Shown here: piece after piece, positions 52,111-60,865 of the stretch | How positions within the stretch are numbered: position 1 is the stretch's first letter | Layout: every line of letters starts with the position of its first letter | Source: Comamonadaceae bacterium | Lineage (GTDB): Bacteria; Pseudomonadota; Gammaproteobacteria; Burkholderiales; Burkholderiaceae_C | Assembly: GCA_027486755.1 (NCBI GenBank) | Contig: JAIXOM010000054.1 | Location: forward strand, 62,001-126,000 | Length of the DNA: 64,000 bases | Direction of reading: 5' to 3' | The notes under the pieces: generated by a model | What the model saw: only the letters and a program-made list of their open reading frames with translations | The model's database searches: none | What the model was told of the DNA's origin: nothing | Position numbers and translations under genes: made by a program

Positions 52111-53025
52111 ATGGACGCTGCCACCGGCCTTCCCAGCGCCCAGGCGCTGCGAGAGCGGCTGCAGGGCGCTGCCTACCTGGCCGACGAGGCGCTGGCCACC
52201 AGCGCCTGGCTGGCCGGCACGCTGCAGCGCCCGCTGCTGCTCGAGGGCGACGCGGGCGTGGGCAAGACCGCGCTGGCCAGCGCCCTGGCCCAGGTGCAGG
52301 GCGCGCGGCTGGTGCGGCTGCAATGCCATGAAGGCCTGGACCTGGCGCAGGCCGCCTATGAATGGAATTACGGCCGCCAGCTCATGGCCATACGCCTGGC
52401 CGAAGCCAGCGAGCAGCGCCTGGCCGAGGCAGACCTTTTCTCGCGCAGCTACCTGATGGAGCGGCCACTGCTGCAGGCCATCAGCAGTGAAGGGCCCTGC
52501 GTGCTGCTGATCGACGAGATCGACCGCGCCGACGAGGCCTTTGAAGCCTTCTTGCTGGAGGTGCTCTCCGAATACCAGATCACCGTGCCCGAGTTAGGCA
52601 CCTTGCGCGCCCGCCAGATTCCCCTGGTGCTGCTGACCAGCAACGGCACGCGCGAGCTCTCGGACGCGCTGCGCCGGCGCTGCCTCTACCATTACCTAGA
52701 CTATCCGACGCTGGCGCGCGAGATCGCCATCGTCAAGGCCGCGCTGCCGCAGGCCGACACCGCCCTGGTGGAAGAAGCCGTGCAGTTCGTGCAGCGCCTG
52801 CGCCGTGAAGACCTGGCCAAGACGCCAGGCATTGCCGAGACCCTGGACTGGGTGCGCGCCCTGCACCGCCTTCATCCGCAGGCCATGCCCGAAGACATGA
52901 GCGTCCTGCTGCTGACCCTGGGCTGCCTGCTCAAGACACGCGAAGACCGCTTCATGCTCACGCCCGAGCGCACCCGCCAGCTCATCGAAGGCCGGCGCAG
53001 CGTGGGCGTGGCCGAGAAAGGCTGA
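52111..53025 (+). CDS. coxD: CoxD, MoxR-type AAA+ ATPase
   Basis: 304 residues from the ATG at 52111. Walker A GDAGVGKTALA, Walker B LLIDEIDRADEAFEAFLLE, sensor region LVLLTSNGTRELSDALRRRC. CoxD-type ATPases act as chaperones in building the Mo-Cu cluster, inserting sulfur and copper, together with CoxE and CoxF. The start is 8 bp after coxG. Confidence 0.93.
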   Translation: MDAATGLPSAQALRERLQGAAYLADEALATSAWLAGTLQRPLLLEGDAGVGKTALASALAQVQGARLVRLQCHEGLDLAQAAYEWNYGRQLMAIRLAEASEQRLAEADLFSRSYLMERPLLQAISSEGPCVLLIDEIDRADEAFEAFLLEVLSEYQITVPELGTLRARQIPLVLLTSNGTRELSDALRRRCLYHYLDYPTLAREIAIVKAALPQADTALVEEAVQFVQRLRREDLAKTPGIAETLDWVRALHRLHPQAMPEDMSVLLLTLGCLLKTREDRFMLTPERTRQLIEGRRSVGVAEKG

Positions 53026-53060
53026 GCCATGCGCAGCACTAGCGTTTCCTCACGCAAACC

Positions 53061-53093
53061 CCTCGCCCCCACCCTTTCCCCAAAGGGGCGAGG
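53061..53093. repeat. REP-like inverted repeat between coxD and coxE
   Basis: CCTCGCCCC and GGGGCGAGG form a perfect 9-bp inverted repeat around a 15-nt C-rich centre (CACCCTTTCCCCAAA). It lies in the only sizeable gap (86 bp) of the cox operon. It resembles dispersed intergenic repeats of Comamonadaceae, but I cannot count copies here. Confidence 0.5.
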
Positions 53094-53111
53094 GAGCCAC
53101 ACCGGCCGGCC

Positions 53112-54275
53112 ATGAACACCACGCCTTTGCCCCTGAGCGAGCGCTTGGCCGGCTTTGCTGCGCTGCTGCGCGAGCACGGCATGCGTGTGGGCCCGGCCGA
53201 ACAGCGCGACATGTTGGCCGCGAGCCTGCACCTGGGCAGCCTGGACATGGACCGCCTCGCTGGCGCCTGGCGCGCCATTGCCTGCAGCAACGCGCGCGAC
53301 TGGCGGCAGTGGCCGGCGGTGTTCGAGCAGTACTGGCTGCCGCACCGCATCAAGGGCACGGTCAAGGTCAGCGGCCAGACCCGGCCCCGGCGTGACCTGC
53401 GCAGCCAGGTGCAAGAGATGCATGAAGGCATGGACGGCGACACGCCGCCCGGGCAAACAGCCAGCGGCTCGGCCGACCAGGCAGGCAGCAGCGATGAGAC
53501 GCAAGCGACCCAGGCCCGCGCCCAGGGCGGCGCCGGCCGCGGCCAGCCCGACGCCCTGCACGAGCGCAGCGCCCAGATGTGGATGCCGCAGGACCTGCAC
53601 GCGCTGCAGCTTCTGGCCCGGCAGATCCAGCGCCAGCTCCAGAGCCTGCCCACGCGCCGCTGGCAACTGCACCCCCGAGGCCGGCGCCTGAACCTGCGGG
53701 CCACCCTCAAGCGCAGCGTGGCCCATGGCGGCCTGCCGCTAGCGCCGGCCTGGCAACAGCCGCGCACCGAGCCGCCGCGCCTCTTTATCCTGGTCGACGT
53801 GAGCCGCTCGATGGAATCCCACGCGGCTTACTTTTTGCGCGTGGCTAGAGCCATGGCGCAAGCGGCCGATGCGCGGGTATTTGTGTTCCATGTCAACCTG
53901 GCCGAGGTCACGCCGCTGATGCGCAGCGACAGCGCCACCGTGCAGGAAAAGATCAATGCAGTCACCGCCGGCTTCGGCGCGGGCACGCGCATCGCCCACA
54001 ACCTGATGGAATTTGCCCGCCGCCATGCGCGTGCGCAGCTCGGCCGGCAGGCACGGGTGTGGCTGCTCTCTGACGGCTTTGACACCGACGCGCCCAAGGA
54101 GCTGGCCCAGGCCCTGCAAACCCTGCGCGGCCATGGCGCGCGCATCACCTGGTTTCACCCGACCCGCCAGGCGCCGGCCTCGCTGGCGGTGCGCCAGGCG
54201 CGCGCGCTGGTCGAGCGCTTTCATCCCCTGGCCAGCTTGGCCGACCTGGCCCGCGCCAGACCCCATCTGCATTGA
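53112..54275 (+). CDS. coxE: CoxE, von Willebrand A-domain protein
   Basis: 387 residues. The N-terminal helical part (about 1-150) has a charged, low-complexity stretch (SGSADQAGSSDETQATQ). The C-terminal vWA domain has the MIDAS residues DVSRSMESH, GTRIAHNL and SDGFDTD. CoxE proteins work with the CoxD ATPase, as MoxR/vWA pairs do, to mature the CODH metal site. RRWQLHPRGRRLNLRATLKR before the vWA domain is typical of the family. Confidence 0.92.
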   Translation: MNTTPLPLSERLAGFAALLREHGMRVGPAEQRDMLAASLHLGSLDMDRLAGAWRAIACSNARDWRQWPAVFEQYWLPHRIKGTVKVSGQTRPRRDLRSQVQEMHEGMDGDTPPGQTASGSADQAGSSDETQATQARAQGGAGRGQPDALHERSAQMWMPQDLHALQLLARQIQRQLQSLPTRRWQLHPRGRRLNLRATLKRSVAHGGLPLAPAWQQPRTEPPRLFILVDVSRSMESHAAYFLRVARAMAQAADARVFVFHVNLAEVTPLMRSDSATVQEKINAVTAGFGAGTRIAHNLMEFARRHARAQLGRQARVWLLSDGFDTDAPKELAQALQTLRGHGARITWFHPTRQAPASLAVRQARALVERFHPLASLADLARARPHLH

Positions 54276-54287
54276 GAAGGACGCACC

Positions 54288-55235
54288 ATGACCCCCCATG
54301 CCTGGCTCCAGACCGCCCATGACTTGCACACCCGCCAGCAGCCTTTTGCGCTGGTGACCGTGCTGCGCGTTGCCGCCCCCACCTCGGCCAAGGCCGGCGA
54401 CAAGGCGGTGGTCACGGCCGACGGCCAGATCCACGGCTGGATAGGCGGCGGCTGCGCACAGCCGGCGGTGATCAAGACCGTACGCGCTGCGCTGGCCGAC
54501 GGGCAGGCCCGCAGCATCCGCATCTCGCCGGCGCAAGAAACGCAAGAGCAGCAGCTGGCCGACGTGCTCGAGTTCGGCATGGCCTGCCACTCGGGCGGCA
54601 CGCTGGAGTTGTTCATCGACCCGGTGCTGCCACTGGCCAGCCTGACCGTGCTGGGCGATTCGCCGGTGGCGCGGGCCTTGTGCGACCTGGCGCCGCGGGT
54701 GGGCTTTGCGGTGCAGCTGGTGGCCCAGGGCGCGCGCGCCGAAGACTTTCCGGCCGCCAGCCGGGTTCTTGCCCAGGACGATGCCCAGTTGCTTGGCCGC
54801 GAGCTGGCCCCCGGCGGCTGGGCGGTGGTGGCCACGCAGGGCCGGCGCGACCTGCAAGGCCTCAAAGCCGCGCTGGCGCTGCAGCCGAGGCGCACCTGGT
54901 TCGTGGCCAGCGCACGCAAGGGCGCGGTGCTCAAGGAGTCGCTGATCACCAGCGGCGAAGACGCGGCCCGGGTGAACGCCATCGTGGCGCCGGCGGGCGC
55001 GGCCATCGGCCCGCAGACGCCCGAAGAAATCGCCCTGTCCGTGCTGGCAGCGGTGGTGGCAGCGCGCCGCGCCGAGGTCAACGACGCGGTGCCGGCCAAG
55101 TCCTGCTGCGGCGGCAAGAAGGCGGCCGCCCCGAGCGAGGTGGTGACAGCGTCAAAGTTGGAAGAGGCAAAGGTCAAGCCGGTCGCTCCGCTTGCAGGCA
55201 CGCTGCCGACTTCTTCATCGTGTTGCGGGAGCTGA
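54288..55235 (+). CDS. coxF: CoxF/XdhC-type molybdoenzyme maturation protein with Cys-rich tail
   Basis: 315 residues. The N-terminal XdhC domain has GDKAVVTADGQIHGWIGGGC, and the C-terminal XdhC Rossmann domain carries LASLTVLGDSPVARALC and VAPAGAAIGPQTPEEIALSV. XdhC-type proteins bind molybdopterin and help insert sulfurated cofactor. After the conserved domain come two Cys pairs, KSCCGGKK and, at the very end, SSCCGS, separated by a Lys/Pro-rich linker. That tail is not part of the basic family and suggests metal (perhaps copper) binding. It lies 12 bp after coxE. Confidence 0.88.
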   Translation: MTPHAWLQTAHDLHTRQQPFALVTVLRVAAPTSAKAGDKAVVTADGQIHGWIGGGCAQPAVIKTVRAALADGQARSIRISPAQETQEQQLADVLEFGMACHSGGTLELFIDPVLPLASLTVLGDSPVARALCDLAPRVGFAVQLVAQGARAEDFPAASRVLAQDDAQLLGRELAPGGWAVVATQGRRDLQGLKAALALQPRRTWFVASARKGAVLKESLITSGEDAARVNAIVAPAGAAIGPQTPEEIALSVLAAVVAARRAEVNDAVPAKSCCGGKKAAAPSEVVTASKLEEAKVKPVAPLAGTLPTSSSCCGS

Positions 55236-55236
55236 C

Positions 55237-55920
55237 ATGGGTTGCATCCTCAAAGGCGGCGGCGGCCTCTACAGCCGCTTGGTGGTGGGCGGTGTGCTGC
55301 TGGCCGCAGGCAGCGGCTCGCGCATGGGCCACCGGCCCAAGGGCCTGCTTGAACTGGGCGGCGTGCCGCTGATTCGCCGCACGCTCATTGCTCTGTCGGG
55401 CGCGGGGCTCGATGAGCTGGTGGTGGTGCTGGGCGAACATGCCGAGCACCTGGAGCCGGCCGTGCAAGACTTTCCGGTCACGCTGGTGCGCAACCCCTCG
55501 CCACAAGACGGCCAGGTGTCCTCGCTGCGCCTGGGCTTGGCCGCGCTCTCGCCCAAGATCGACGCGGTGATGGTGGCCCTGGCCGACCAGCCGCTCTTGG
55601 GCGCGCAGGACCTCAACGATTTGATCGGCGCCTACAAAAAGCGCCCCGAGGGCACGCAGGTGGTGGTGCCCACGGTGGACGGCCTGCCCGGCAACCCGGT
55701 GCTCTTCAGCGCCGAGGTCAAGGAAGCGGTGCTGGCCGGCGACGCCCGCCTGGGCTGCAAGCAGTGGCAGGCCGCGCACCCGGAGGCGGTGTACGCCTGG
55801 ACCACAGCCAATAAACGCTACCGCCAGGACGTGGACAGCCCCGAGGACATTGCCCAGCTCGCGGCCCAGACCGGCCACCAGCTGCGCTGGCCGCCCGCCT
55901 GGCAGGGTGTGACGCCTTGA
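55237..55920 (+). CDS. MobA-like NTP transferase (molybdopterin cytidylyltransferase type)
   Basis: 227 residues from the ATG at 55237 (the frame extends upstream inside coxF). The nucleotidyltransferase loop GVLLAAGSGSRMG and RPKGLLELGGVPLI, then MVALADQPLLGAQDL and a GNPVLFSA segment, define the MobA/MocA family. Since CODH uses molybdopterin cytosine dinucleotide, it probably makes MCD from CTP. An N-terminal extension (MGCILKGGGGLYSRLVV) precedes the domain. One base separates it from the coxF stop codon. Confidence 0.88.
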   Translation: MGCILKGGGGLYSRLVVGGVLLAAGSGSRMGHRPKGLLELGGVPLIRRTLIALSGAGLDELVVVLGEHAEHLEPAVQDFPVTLVRNPSPQDGQVSSLRLGLAALSPKIDAVMVALADQPLLGAQDLNDLIGAYKKRPEGTQVVVPTVDGLPGNPVLFSAEVKEAVLAGDARLGCKQWQAAHPEAVYAWTTANKRYRQDVDSPEDIAQLAAQTGHQLRWPPAWQGVTP

Positions 55921-55927
55921 ACCCCGC

Positions 55928-56635
55928 ATGAACGTCGCAAGCCCCGAGCGCGAGCAACGCCAGCTCTGGCCGACCACGCTGGGCGTGTACCGCTGGCCGC
56001 AGGCCGAGGCGGCCAACGAGGTGCTCGCGCGGGTGTTCGGCGCCATGCGCGCGCTGCAAACGGACGGCGGCAAGCCGCATTTTTTTGCCAGCGGCGACGA
56101 CCTGCTGCAGCGCATCACCCTGCCAGAATGGCAGGCGCTGGTGCGCTTCATCGTTGAAGGCATCCGCGACACGGCGCTGGCGGCCAACGGCGGCTGGCGC
56201 GACGAACACGGCCAAAGCCCGGCCTTCAACATTGCGCTCGAAGGCATGTGGTGCCAGATCAGCAACCGCGGCGTGCACCACGACATACACACCCATGGCA
56301 ACTGCTCCTGGTCGGGTGTGTACTGCGTGCAGGTCGACGAGGACGCTCAGCGCTGCGCGCACGAGGTCTTTGGCGCTCTCAATGGCGTGACGCGCTTTTA
56401 TGGCCCGCACTTCAACCAATTAGGCGGCGCGCACATGGACCTGGGCTCGGCCTACCTGCAGCAGCCACACCAGGACATCAGACCGCGCCCCGGCCAGCTG
56501 GTGGTGTTTCCGGCCTGGCTGCCGCACCAGGCCATGCCCTACGAAGGGCAGCAGGACCGCATCATCGTGTCGTTTAACGCCAGCGTGCATGCCGCGCAAG
56601 GCAGTAACCAACGCCATGGCTACGGTCGCGGCTGA
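55928..56635 (+). CDS. Putative 2OG-Fe(II) oxygenase
   Basis: 235 residues with the jelly-roll pattern of the small 2OG-Fe(II) oxygenase family: GMWCQISNRGVHHDIHTHGN (candidate His/Asp metal ligands), a core SWSGVYCVQV and the C-terminal VVFPAWLPHQAMPY with a distal Arg in GQQDRIIVSFNASV. It starts 7 bp after the MobA-like gene and so appears to belong to the cox transcript, although no CODH-maturation role is established for such a protein. Substrate unknown. Confidence 0.75.
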   Translation: MNVASPEREQRQLWPTTLGVYRWPQAEAANEVLARVFGAMRALQTDGGKPHFFASGDDLLQRITLPEWQALVRFIVEGIRDTALAANGGWRDEHGQSPAFNIALEGMWCQISNRGVHHDIHTHGNCSWSGVYCVQVDEDAQRCAHEVFGALNGVTRFYGPHFNQLGGAHMDLGSAYLQQPHQDIRPRPGQLVVFPAWLPHQAMPYEGQQDRIIVSFNASVHAAQGSNQRHGYGRG

Positions 56636-57629
56636 ACCCCCCCAGAGTGCGCCGACCCTGAGCAGCAGGCTCAGACGGCTGGCCCTGGGCAGCGGCCGCT
56701 CGGCGCTGCTGCATGCGGGCTGGTTGGTGCAGGCACAGCTGGGCATGATGCTCTCGTGGTCCTGGTTTGGCGGTTTGGGCGGGGTGGCGCTGTGGTGGGC
56801 CCTGCTGGCGCTGTGGCCCCGGGCCCGCTCGCGGCCTGCGCCGGCTGCCCTGGTGGTGGCTGCGCTGGCCGCCTGCGCGGGCCTGGTGCTGGCCATGCAG
56901 ATGGGTCGCTCAGCAGGCGGCCTGCTGGGCTGGGGCCTGCATATCCTGGCCTGGGCCTGGCTGTGCAGGCTGCCAGGACTGGGGCAAAGCCACCAGAGGC
57001 TGCGCTCTGAGGGCTGGCTGGGCCTGCTGGGCGGGCTGCTGCTGGCCGCCGGTTTGGCCGCCAGCCCCGAACTCTGGCAGGCGCGCTGGCCGCTGCTGTG
57101 CGCACTGCTGCTGCTCGCGCCCTGCTTGGCAAGGCCCGGCGCATGCGCGCCGGCCGACCGGTGGGCACAAGCCATGGAGCGGCCCGACCCAGCCATGGGT
57201 CTGATGATGGGCAGCCTCTTGCCCATGGGCTGGTGGTGTGCCAGTCAGGGCTGGAACGGCTCGCAGTCACTCACCCTGCATCTGTGCGCCATGGTGCTCG
57301 GGGCCTGGCTGGCCTGCCGACTTGCCGGTTTGGGGCTGCGCTCCATCAGCCCGGCCTGGGCCTGGGCGGGCGCAGCGCTCTTGTGTCTGCAGGGCAGCGC
57401 TGAGGCCATGTTGGCGGCCGCCGCGCTGGTGGCCGCCGGCTCGGCCCTGAGCGCACGCGAGCGGGCCAACTCAGGCGCATGGGCGCTGGCCGGCTGCCTC
57501 CTGCTGCTGTCAGTCGGCCACTGGAGCGCTACCTGGGGCCCCGATGCACTGCGCCTGGCCCTGCTGCTGGCCTTGCTGCTGGCCGTGCTCAGCGGCCAAG
57601 GCCGCAGCATCCGTACCAGCGCCTCATAA
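56616..57629 (+). CDS. Multi-pass membrane protein of unknown function
   Basis: 337 residues from the ATG at 56616 (an ATG at 56589 is also in frame), overlapping the oxygenase gene by 20 bp. It is extremely rich in Leu, Ala, Gly and Trp with about ten hydrophobic stretches (for example WWALLALWPRARSRPAPAAL, LLCALLLLAPCLA). I recognise no family. It is last in the cox-direction run and overlaps the convergent transporter gene by 6 bp. It could be a transporter or membrane component for CO oxidation, but this is context only. Confidence 0.65.
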   Translation: MATVAAEPPQSAPTLSSRLRRLALGSGRSALLHAGWLVQAQLGMMLSWSWFGGLGGVALWWALLALWPRARSRPAPAALVVAALAACAGLVLAMQMGRSAGGLLGWGLHILAWAWLCRLPGLGQSHQRLRSEGWLGLLGGLLLAAGLAASPELWQARWPLLCALLLLAPCLARPGACAPADRWAQAMERPDPAMGLMMGSLLPMGWWCASQGWNGSQSLTLHLCAMVLGAWLACRLAGLGLRSISPAWAWAGAALLCLQGSAEAMLAAAALVAAGSALSARERANSGAWALAGCLLLLSVGHWSATWGPDALRLALLLALLLAVLSGQGRSIRTSAS

Positions 57630-58661
57630 CGGTCGGCCGCCAGGCCCGCCACCCGACCCGCAACGAGATCCGCCGCCAGATCCGACACTTGTTACGCCAC
57701 TGGCTGGCGCAGCGGGCAGCAGTCGGCCCTGGCGGGCCAACGCAGCGGTGTGCCACAGCAGCAGCGCCATCACCCCATTGGCCACCGCAAAGGCAAGAGG
57801 CGCCAGATACTGCCAGAGCTGCTCCTGCGGCGCGCGCTCGAGAAAGCGCAGGGCCATGGTGGCCAGCGCCATGACGCCGAAGCTAAAAGCCCAGTAGGTG
57901 GGCGCAAAACCTGCCTGCCTCGTCCACGGCAACAAACGCAGGGCCAACAAGCCCTGGTACAGGCCATAGCCCAGCAGCATCTTGGCCAGCAGATCAGGCG
58001 GGCCCGAGGTCAGCGCGAGGTAGCTCAGGCCGCCGACCACCGGTGGCGCGAGCTCTATGCCCTGCAAGGGCCGCTGCGCAGGCGCCAGGGGCGCCAGGGT
58101 GGCAGCGCGCCCCAAGACCAGGGGCTGCAGCGCCAGCCAGGAGAACACGCCCGCGCCAAAAAACAGGGTACCCAGAGTGGTCCAGCCCAGGGTGGCCGAC
58201 GCAGTCGCCGCCACGAAGTTTGGCGCAACGGCCGGCAAGTAAACCGAGGCATTGATGGTCTCGGCTGCGCGCCCGCCCTGCCAGAAGCGACCGACCAGCC
58301 ACAGCCCGAGCAAGAGCTGTGCGCCCAGCGCCAGGCCAAACAGGGCCCAGGCAAGCTCAGGCACCCAAGGCTGCAAGGTCATGGCTGCGAGCAGGGTCGA
58401 GACCGGACCGAGCGCGGCCATGGCCGACAGCACCGGATGGTCAAGCTCTAGCCGCGCCGCCTGCCGCTGCTGCCACCATTTCAGGCCATAGGCGAACAAA
58501 ACCGTCAGCCAGATGAGCAGGCCCACAGCGGCCGCCAACTGGGCCAGCAGAGGCGGCAGCGCCCAGACCTGTGTGGCCACGCGCCAGGCGTGGCCCCAGG
58601 CCAGAGCGCCGACGGCCATGCCGAAAAACGAAACCGGGATGTACTTGCGCTCGGATGTCAT
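57624..58661 (-). CDS. TDT/SLAC1-like (TehA) transporter
   Basis: 345 residues with about ten membrane helices. YIPVSFFGMAVGALAWGHAW (short N-terminus then the first helix), ASVYLPAVAPNFVAATASA and APTYWAFSFGVMALATMALR match the tellurite-resistance/dicarboxylate (TDT)/SLAC1 family of anion channels or exporters. The C-terminus is a Gly/Ser-rich tail (GSGGGSRCGSGGG). Substrate is unknown (anions such as sulfite, malate or chloride in relatives). Confidence 0.85.
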   Translation of the reverse strand: MTSERKYIPVSFFGMAVGALAWGHAWRVATQVWALPPLLAQLAAAVGLLIWLTVLFAYGLKWWQQRQAARLELDHPVLSAMAALGPVSTLLAAMTLQPWVPELAWALFGLALGAQLLLGLWLVGRFWQGGRAAETINASVYLPAVAPNFVAATASATLGWTTLGTLFFGAGVFSWLALQPLVLGRAATLAPLAPAQRPLQGIELAPPVVGGLSYLALTSGPPDLLAKMLLGYGLYQGLLALRLLPWTRQAGFAPTYWAFSFGVMALATMALRFLERAPQEQLWQYLAPLAFAVANGVMALLLWHTAALARQGRLLPAAPASGVTSVGSGGGSRCGSGGGPGGRPL

Positions 58662-58722
58662 TGCTCATGCCCGCTTTGCCTGCCGGGCCCTCCATTCATT
58701 GGCTAACTTCATTGGCCGGCTT

Positions 58723-58750
58723 CATTGAGCTCACTACATTGAGCTCACTA
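58723..58750. repeat. Tandem 14-bp repeat
   Basis: CATTGAGCTCACTA occurs twice head-to-tail (58723-58736, 58737-58750), followed by a partial third copy CATGGGCTCA. It lies in the gap between the TTC38-like and transporter genes. Confidence 0.8.
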
Positions 58751-58771
58751 CATGGGCTCAGGGGGCTCAGC

Positions 58772-60145
58772 TCATTTTTCAAGGCCTGAGCGCAGCAAAC
58801 TGCGCAGGGCCTTGGGATCGCTCTCCTGGTCTATGCGCATGAATTGCCCCGCCAATTGCGGCCAGTGGTCGGCGCTGCTCAGGCGGCCAGCCAGGCGCTC
58901 CTTGAGCAGGCTTTTGGCCAGCGCAATGTCGTCCAGTCGGAGCGCGGCATCGACCATGAGCTGAAAAAACAGATCCTGCTGGGCATGGCTGGCGCCCAGA
59001 GCCTGGGCCTCATGGCGCAGGGCGCGCATGCGCTGCAAGAAGGGCCGGTGGGCACCCTCGCAGTAAAGCGCCATCGCAGCGCTGACCGCTGCGGCCAGCG
59101 GCGCCTGTTCGACACCGGCCTTCGCTTCAGCCTCGATCGCGCTCAGGGTCTGCGCCAGTGCCGGCAAACGGCCGGCGTGCGCCAGCGCCATGGCTTGATG
59201 CGGCACGGTAAAGAGCACCAGGTGCTGGCCCTGGGTCTGTTCGGCCGCCTGCGCCACCTTTTCCCAGCGCCGCCCCACCGCAAGGCCCTGGATCTCCAGG
59301 CGCGCAAGCATCGAAGCGGCATTCTGCTGGTCCAGATAGAAGGCGCTGGGCTCGGGGAAGATCTGCTCGTCCCACAGCCTGAGCACTTCGCCGTCGCGAC
59401 CGAGCGCCAGCTTGAACAGGGCCAGATGCCACCACAAGTGGCCGCGAAACAGGTTGAAGTCATTGAGGCGTTTGCCCACCGCCGCCAGCATCTGCTCGCC
59501 TTCGCGCACGCGGCCCTGCATCTCCAGCACATGGGCCAGTGCATGCAGGGCCCACAGGTCGGTGGCCCGATAGTCCAGGGCCTTGCGGGCGTGGCTTTCG
59601 GCCAGGGTGTAATGCCCAGCCTCCTCCAGTGCAAAAGCCAGCGGCCCGAGCACCAGGCGGTAGCCCGGTATCTGCGGGTCCCAATGCGGCAGCGCCTGGA
59701 GGGCAGCGGCCAGCTGCCGGCGCTTGTCGCCGGTCCAAAACAGCATGCCAGTCAACTGTCGGTAGGCCAGCAGGTCCAGCGGCCAGCGCAGCACGATGTC
59801 CTCCAGGGCTTGCAGCCGCTGGGCCAAACGGCCCTCGGTCCAGGCCCGCAGCACGCTGATGTGCAGGCGCTCACGCTCGGTGGCCCCTGCGGCCAGCTGC
59901 TCGGCCTGCGCCAGGTACTGGCGCGCCTGCGGCAGGCCCGAGCGCAGGCCATCGGCCATGATGGAATAGCCCCGCAGTACCTGCCCGAGCACAAAGCCGG
60001 GCGCCTCCTGCACCAGGGCCTCGAGCCGGTTCTGCACGCCGGGAATGTAGCTGTAGAGCTCGGTCAGGAGCGCGTCATAGCGTTCAATTTGCGCGGCATC
60101 GAGCCCGGTCAGGGGCAGGCCACGCTCATCGCTGAGGCGGGTCAT
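58772..60145 (-). CDS. TTC38-like tetratricopeptide protein
   Basis: 457 residues, all helical, with TPR-like repeats: LLAYRQLTGMLFWTGDKRRQ, LAESHARKALDYRATDLWAL, HALAHVLEMQGRVREGEQML and HLWWHLALFKLALGRDGEVL. The AWALHALAHVLEMQGR-type centre and the HLWWHLAL motif are characteristic of the TTC38 family shared by animals and proteobacteria. No signal peptide. The biochemical role is not known. It precedes the transporter gene on the same strand. Confidence 0.82.
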   Translation of the reverse strand: MTRLSDERGLPLTGLDAAQIERYDALLTELYSYIPGVQNRLEALVQEAPGFVLGQVLRGYSIMADGLRSGLPQARQYLAQAEQLAAGATERERLHISVLRAWTEGRLAQRLQALEDIVLRWPLDLLAYRQLTGMLFWTGDKRRQLAAALQALPHWDPQIPGYRLVLGPLAFALEEAGHYTLAESHARKALDYRATDLWALHALAHVLEMQGRVREGEQMLAAVGKRLNDFNLFRGHLWWHLALFKLALGRDGEVLRLWDEQIFPEPSAFYLDQQNAASMLARLEIQGLAVGRRWEKVAQAAEQTQGQHLVLFTVPHQAMALAHAGRLPALAQTLSAIEAEAKAGVEQAPLAAAVSAAMALYCEGAHRPFLQRMRALRHEAQALGASHAQQDLFFQLMVDAALRLDDIALAKSLLKERLAGRLSSADHWPQLAGQFMRIDQESDPKALRSLLRSGLEK

Positions 60146-60164
60146 GGTTGTCCTTGGCTGGTGA

Positions 60165-60854
60165 TCATGCCGATCCGGGCAGCTTGAGCTGCGACAGGAA
60201 GCCCAGGTGGCCGAGCTTGACCCAGACCTTGGCGCCCTGCGCGCCCGTATTGGCCTCTAAGCGAGAGCCGCTGGGCAGGCGCAGCCAGGACTGCGGCGCA
60301 AACGGCTCGCCACCTTCCTGGAACTGGCCTTCGAGCACGAAAAATTCCGCGCCGCCGGCAAGCTCGAGCTCGACCCGGCTGTTGGCCGGCCACAGCTCCA
60401 GGCGCACATCTTCATGCGCGTCCTTGAACAGCGGCGAGACCTGCACCCCCGGCCGGGTGGCATCAGCCACCCGAGCGAGCTTGTCGCCGTGCACACGGAC
60501 ATGGGTGCGGTCTTGCAGGTCGAACTGCCAGAGCTTGACGAAGATGGTGGTGCCTGGGGCCGAGCCCGGTGTGTGGCGCGACATCGGCGGATTGCGGATG
60601 TAGCTGCCCGCCGGATAGTCGCCATGCTCGTCCTGGAACACGCCTTCGAGCACCAGAAATTCTTCGCCCCCGGTGTGGGTGTGTGCGCTAAAGCGGCTGC
60701 CCGGGGCGTAACGCACGATGGTGCTGGCCTGCGCCACCTCGGCGCCAACGCGGTGCAGCATGCGCCGCTCGACGCCAGCGATCGGCGAGGCCTGCCAGGG
60801 CAATTGCGCCGCATGGACGCTGGCGCGTTGATCAAGATCAGCATTGAGCTTCAT
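60165..60854 (-). CDS. Double-cupin ChrR-like protein
   Basis: 229 residues from the ATG at 60854, with GAAGGAAA upstream. Two cupin domains in tandem. The first has SRFSAHTHTGGEEFLVLEGV and GSYIRNPPMSRHTPGS (His and Glu metal ligands present); the second has ELELAGGAEFFVLEGQFQE and lacks the His pair. The layout resembles the ChrR cupin domain that senses or binds metal in singlet-oxygen response, but the N-terminal zinc-binding anti-sigma domain is absent and no ECF sigma factor lies beside it. It could be a stand-alone cupin enzyme. It is co-directional with the amine oxidase, SDR and TetR genes. Confidence 0.82.
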   Translation of the reverse strand: MKLNADLDQRASVHAAQLPWQASPIAGVERRMLHRVGAEVAQASTIVRYAPGSRFSAHTHTGGEEFLVLEGVFQDEHGDYPAGSYIRNPPMSRHTPGSAPGTTIFVKLWQFDLQDRTHVRVHGDKLARVADATRPGVQVSPLFKDAHEDVRLELWPANSRVELELAGGAEFFVLEGQFQEGGEPFAPQSWLRLPSGSRLEANTGAQGAKVWVKLGHLGFLSQLKLPGSA

Positions 60855-60865
60855 GAGGATTTCCT

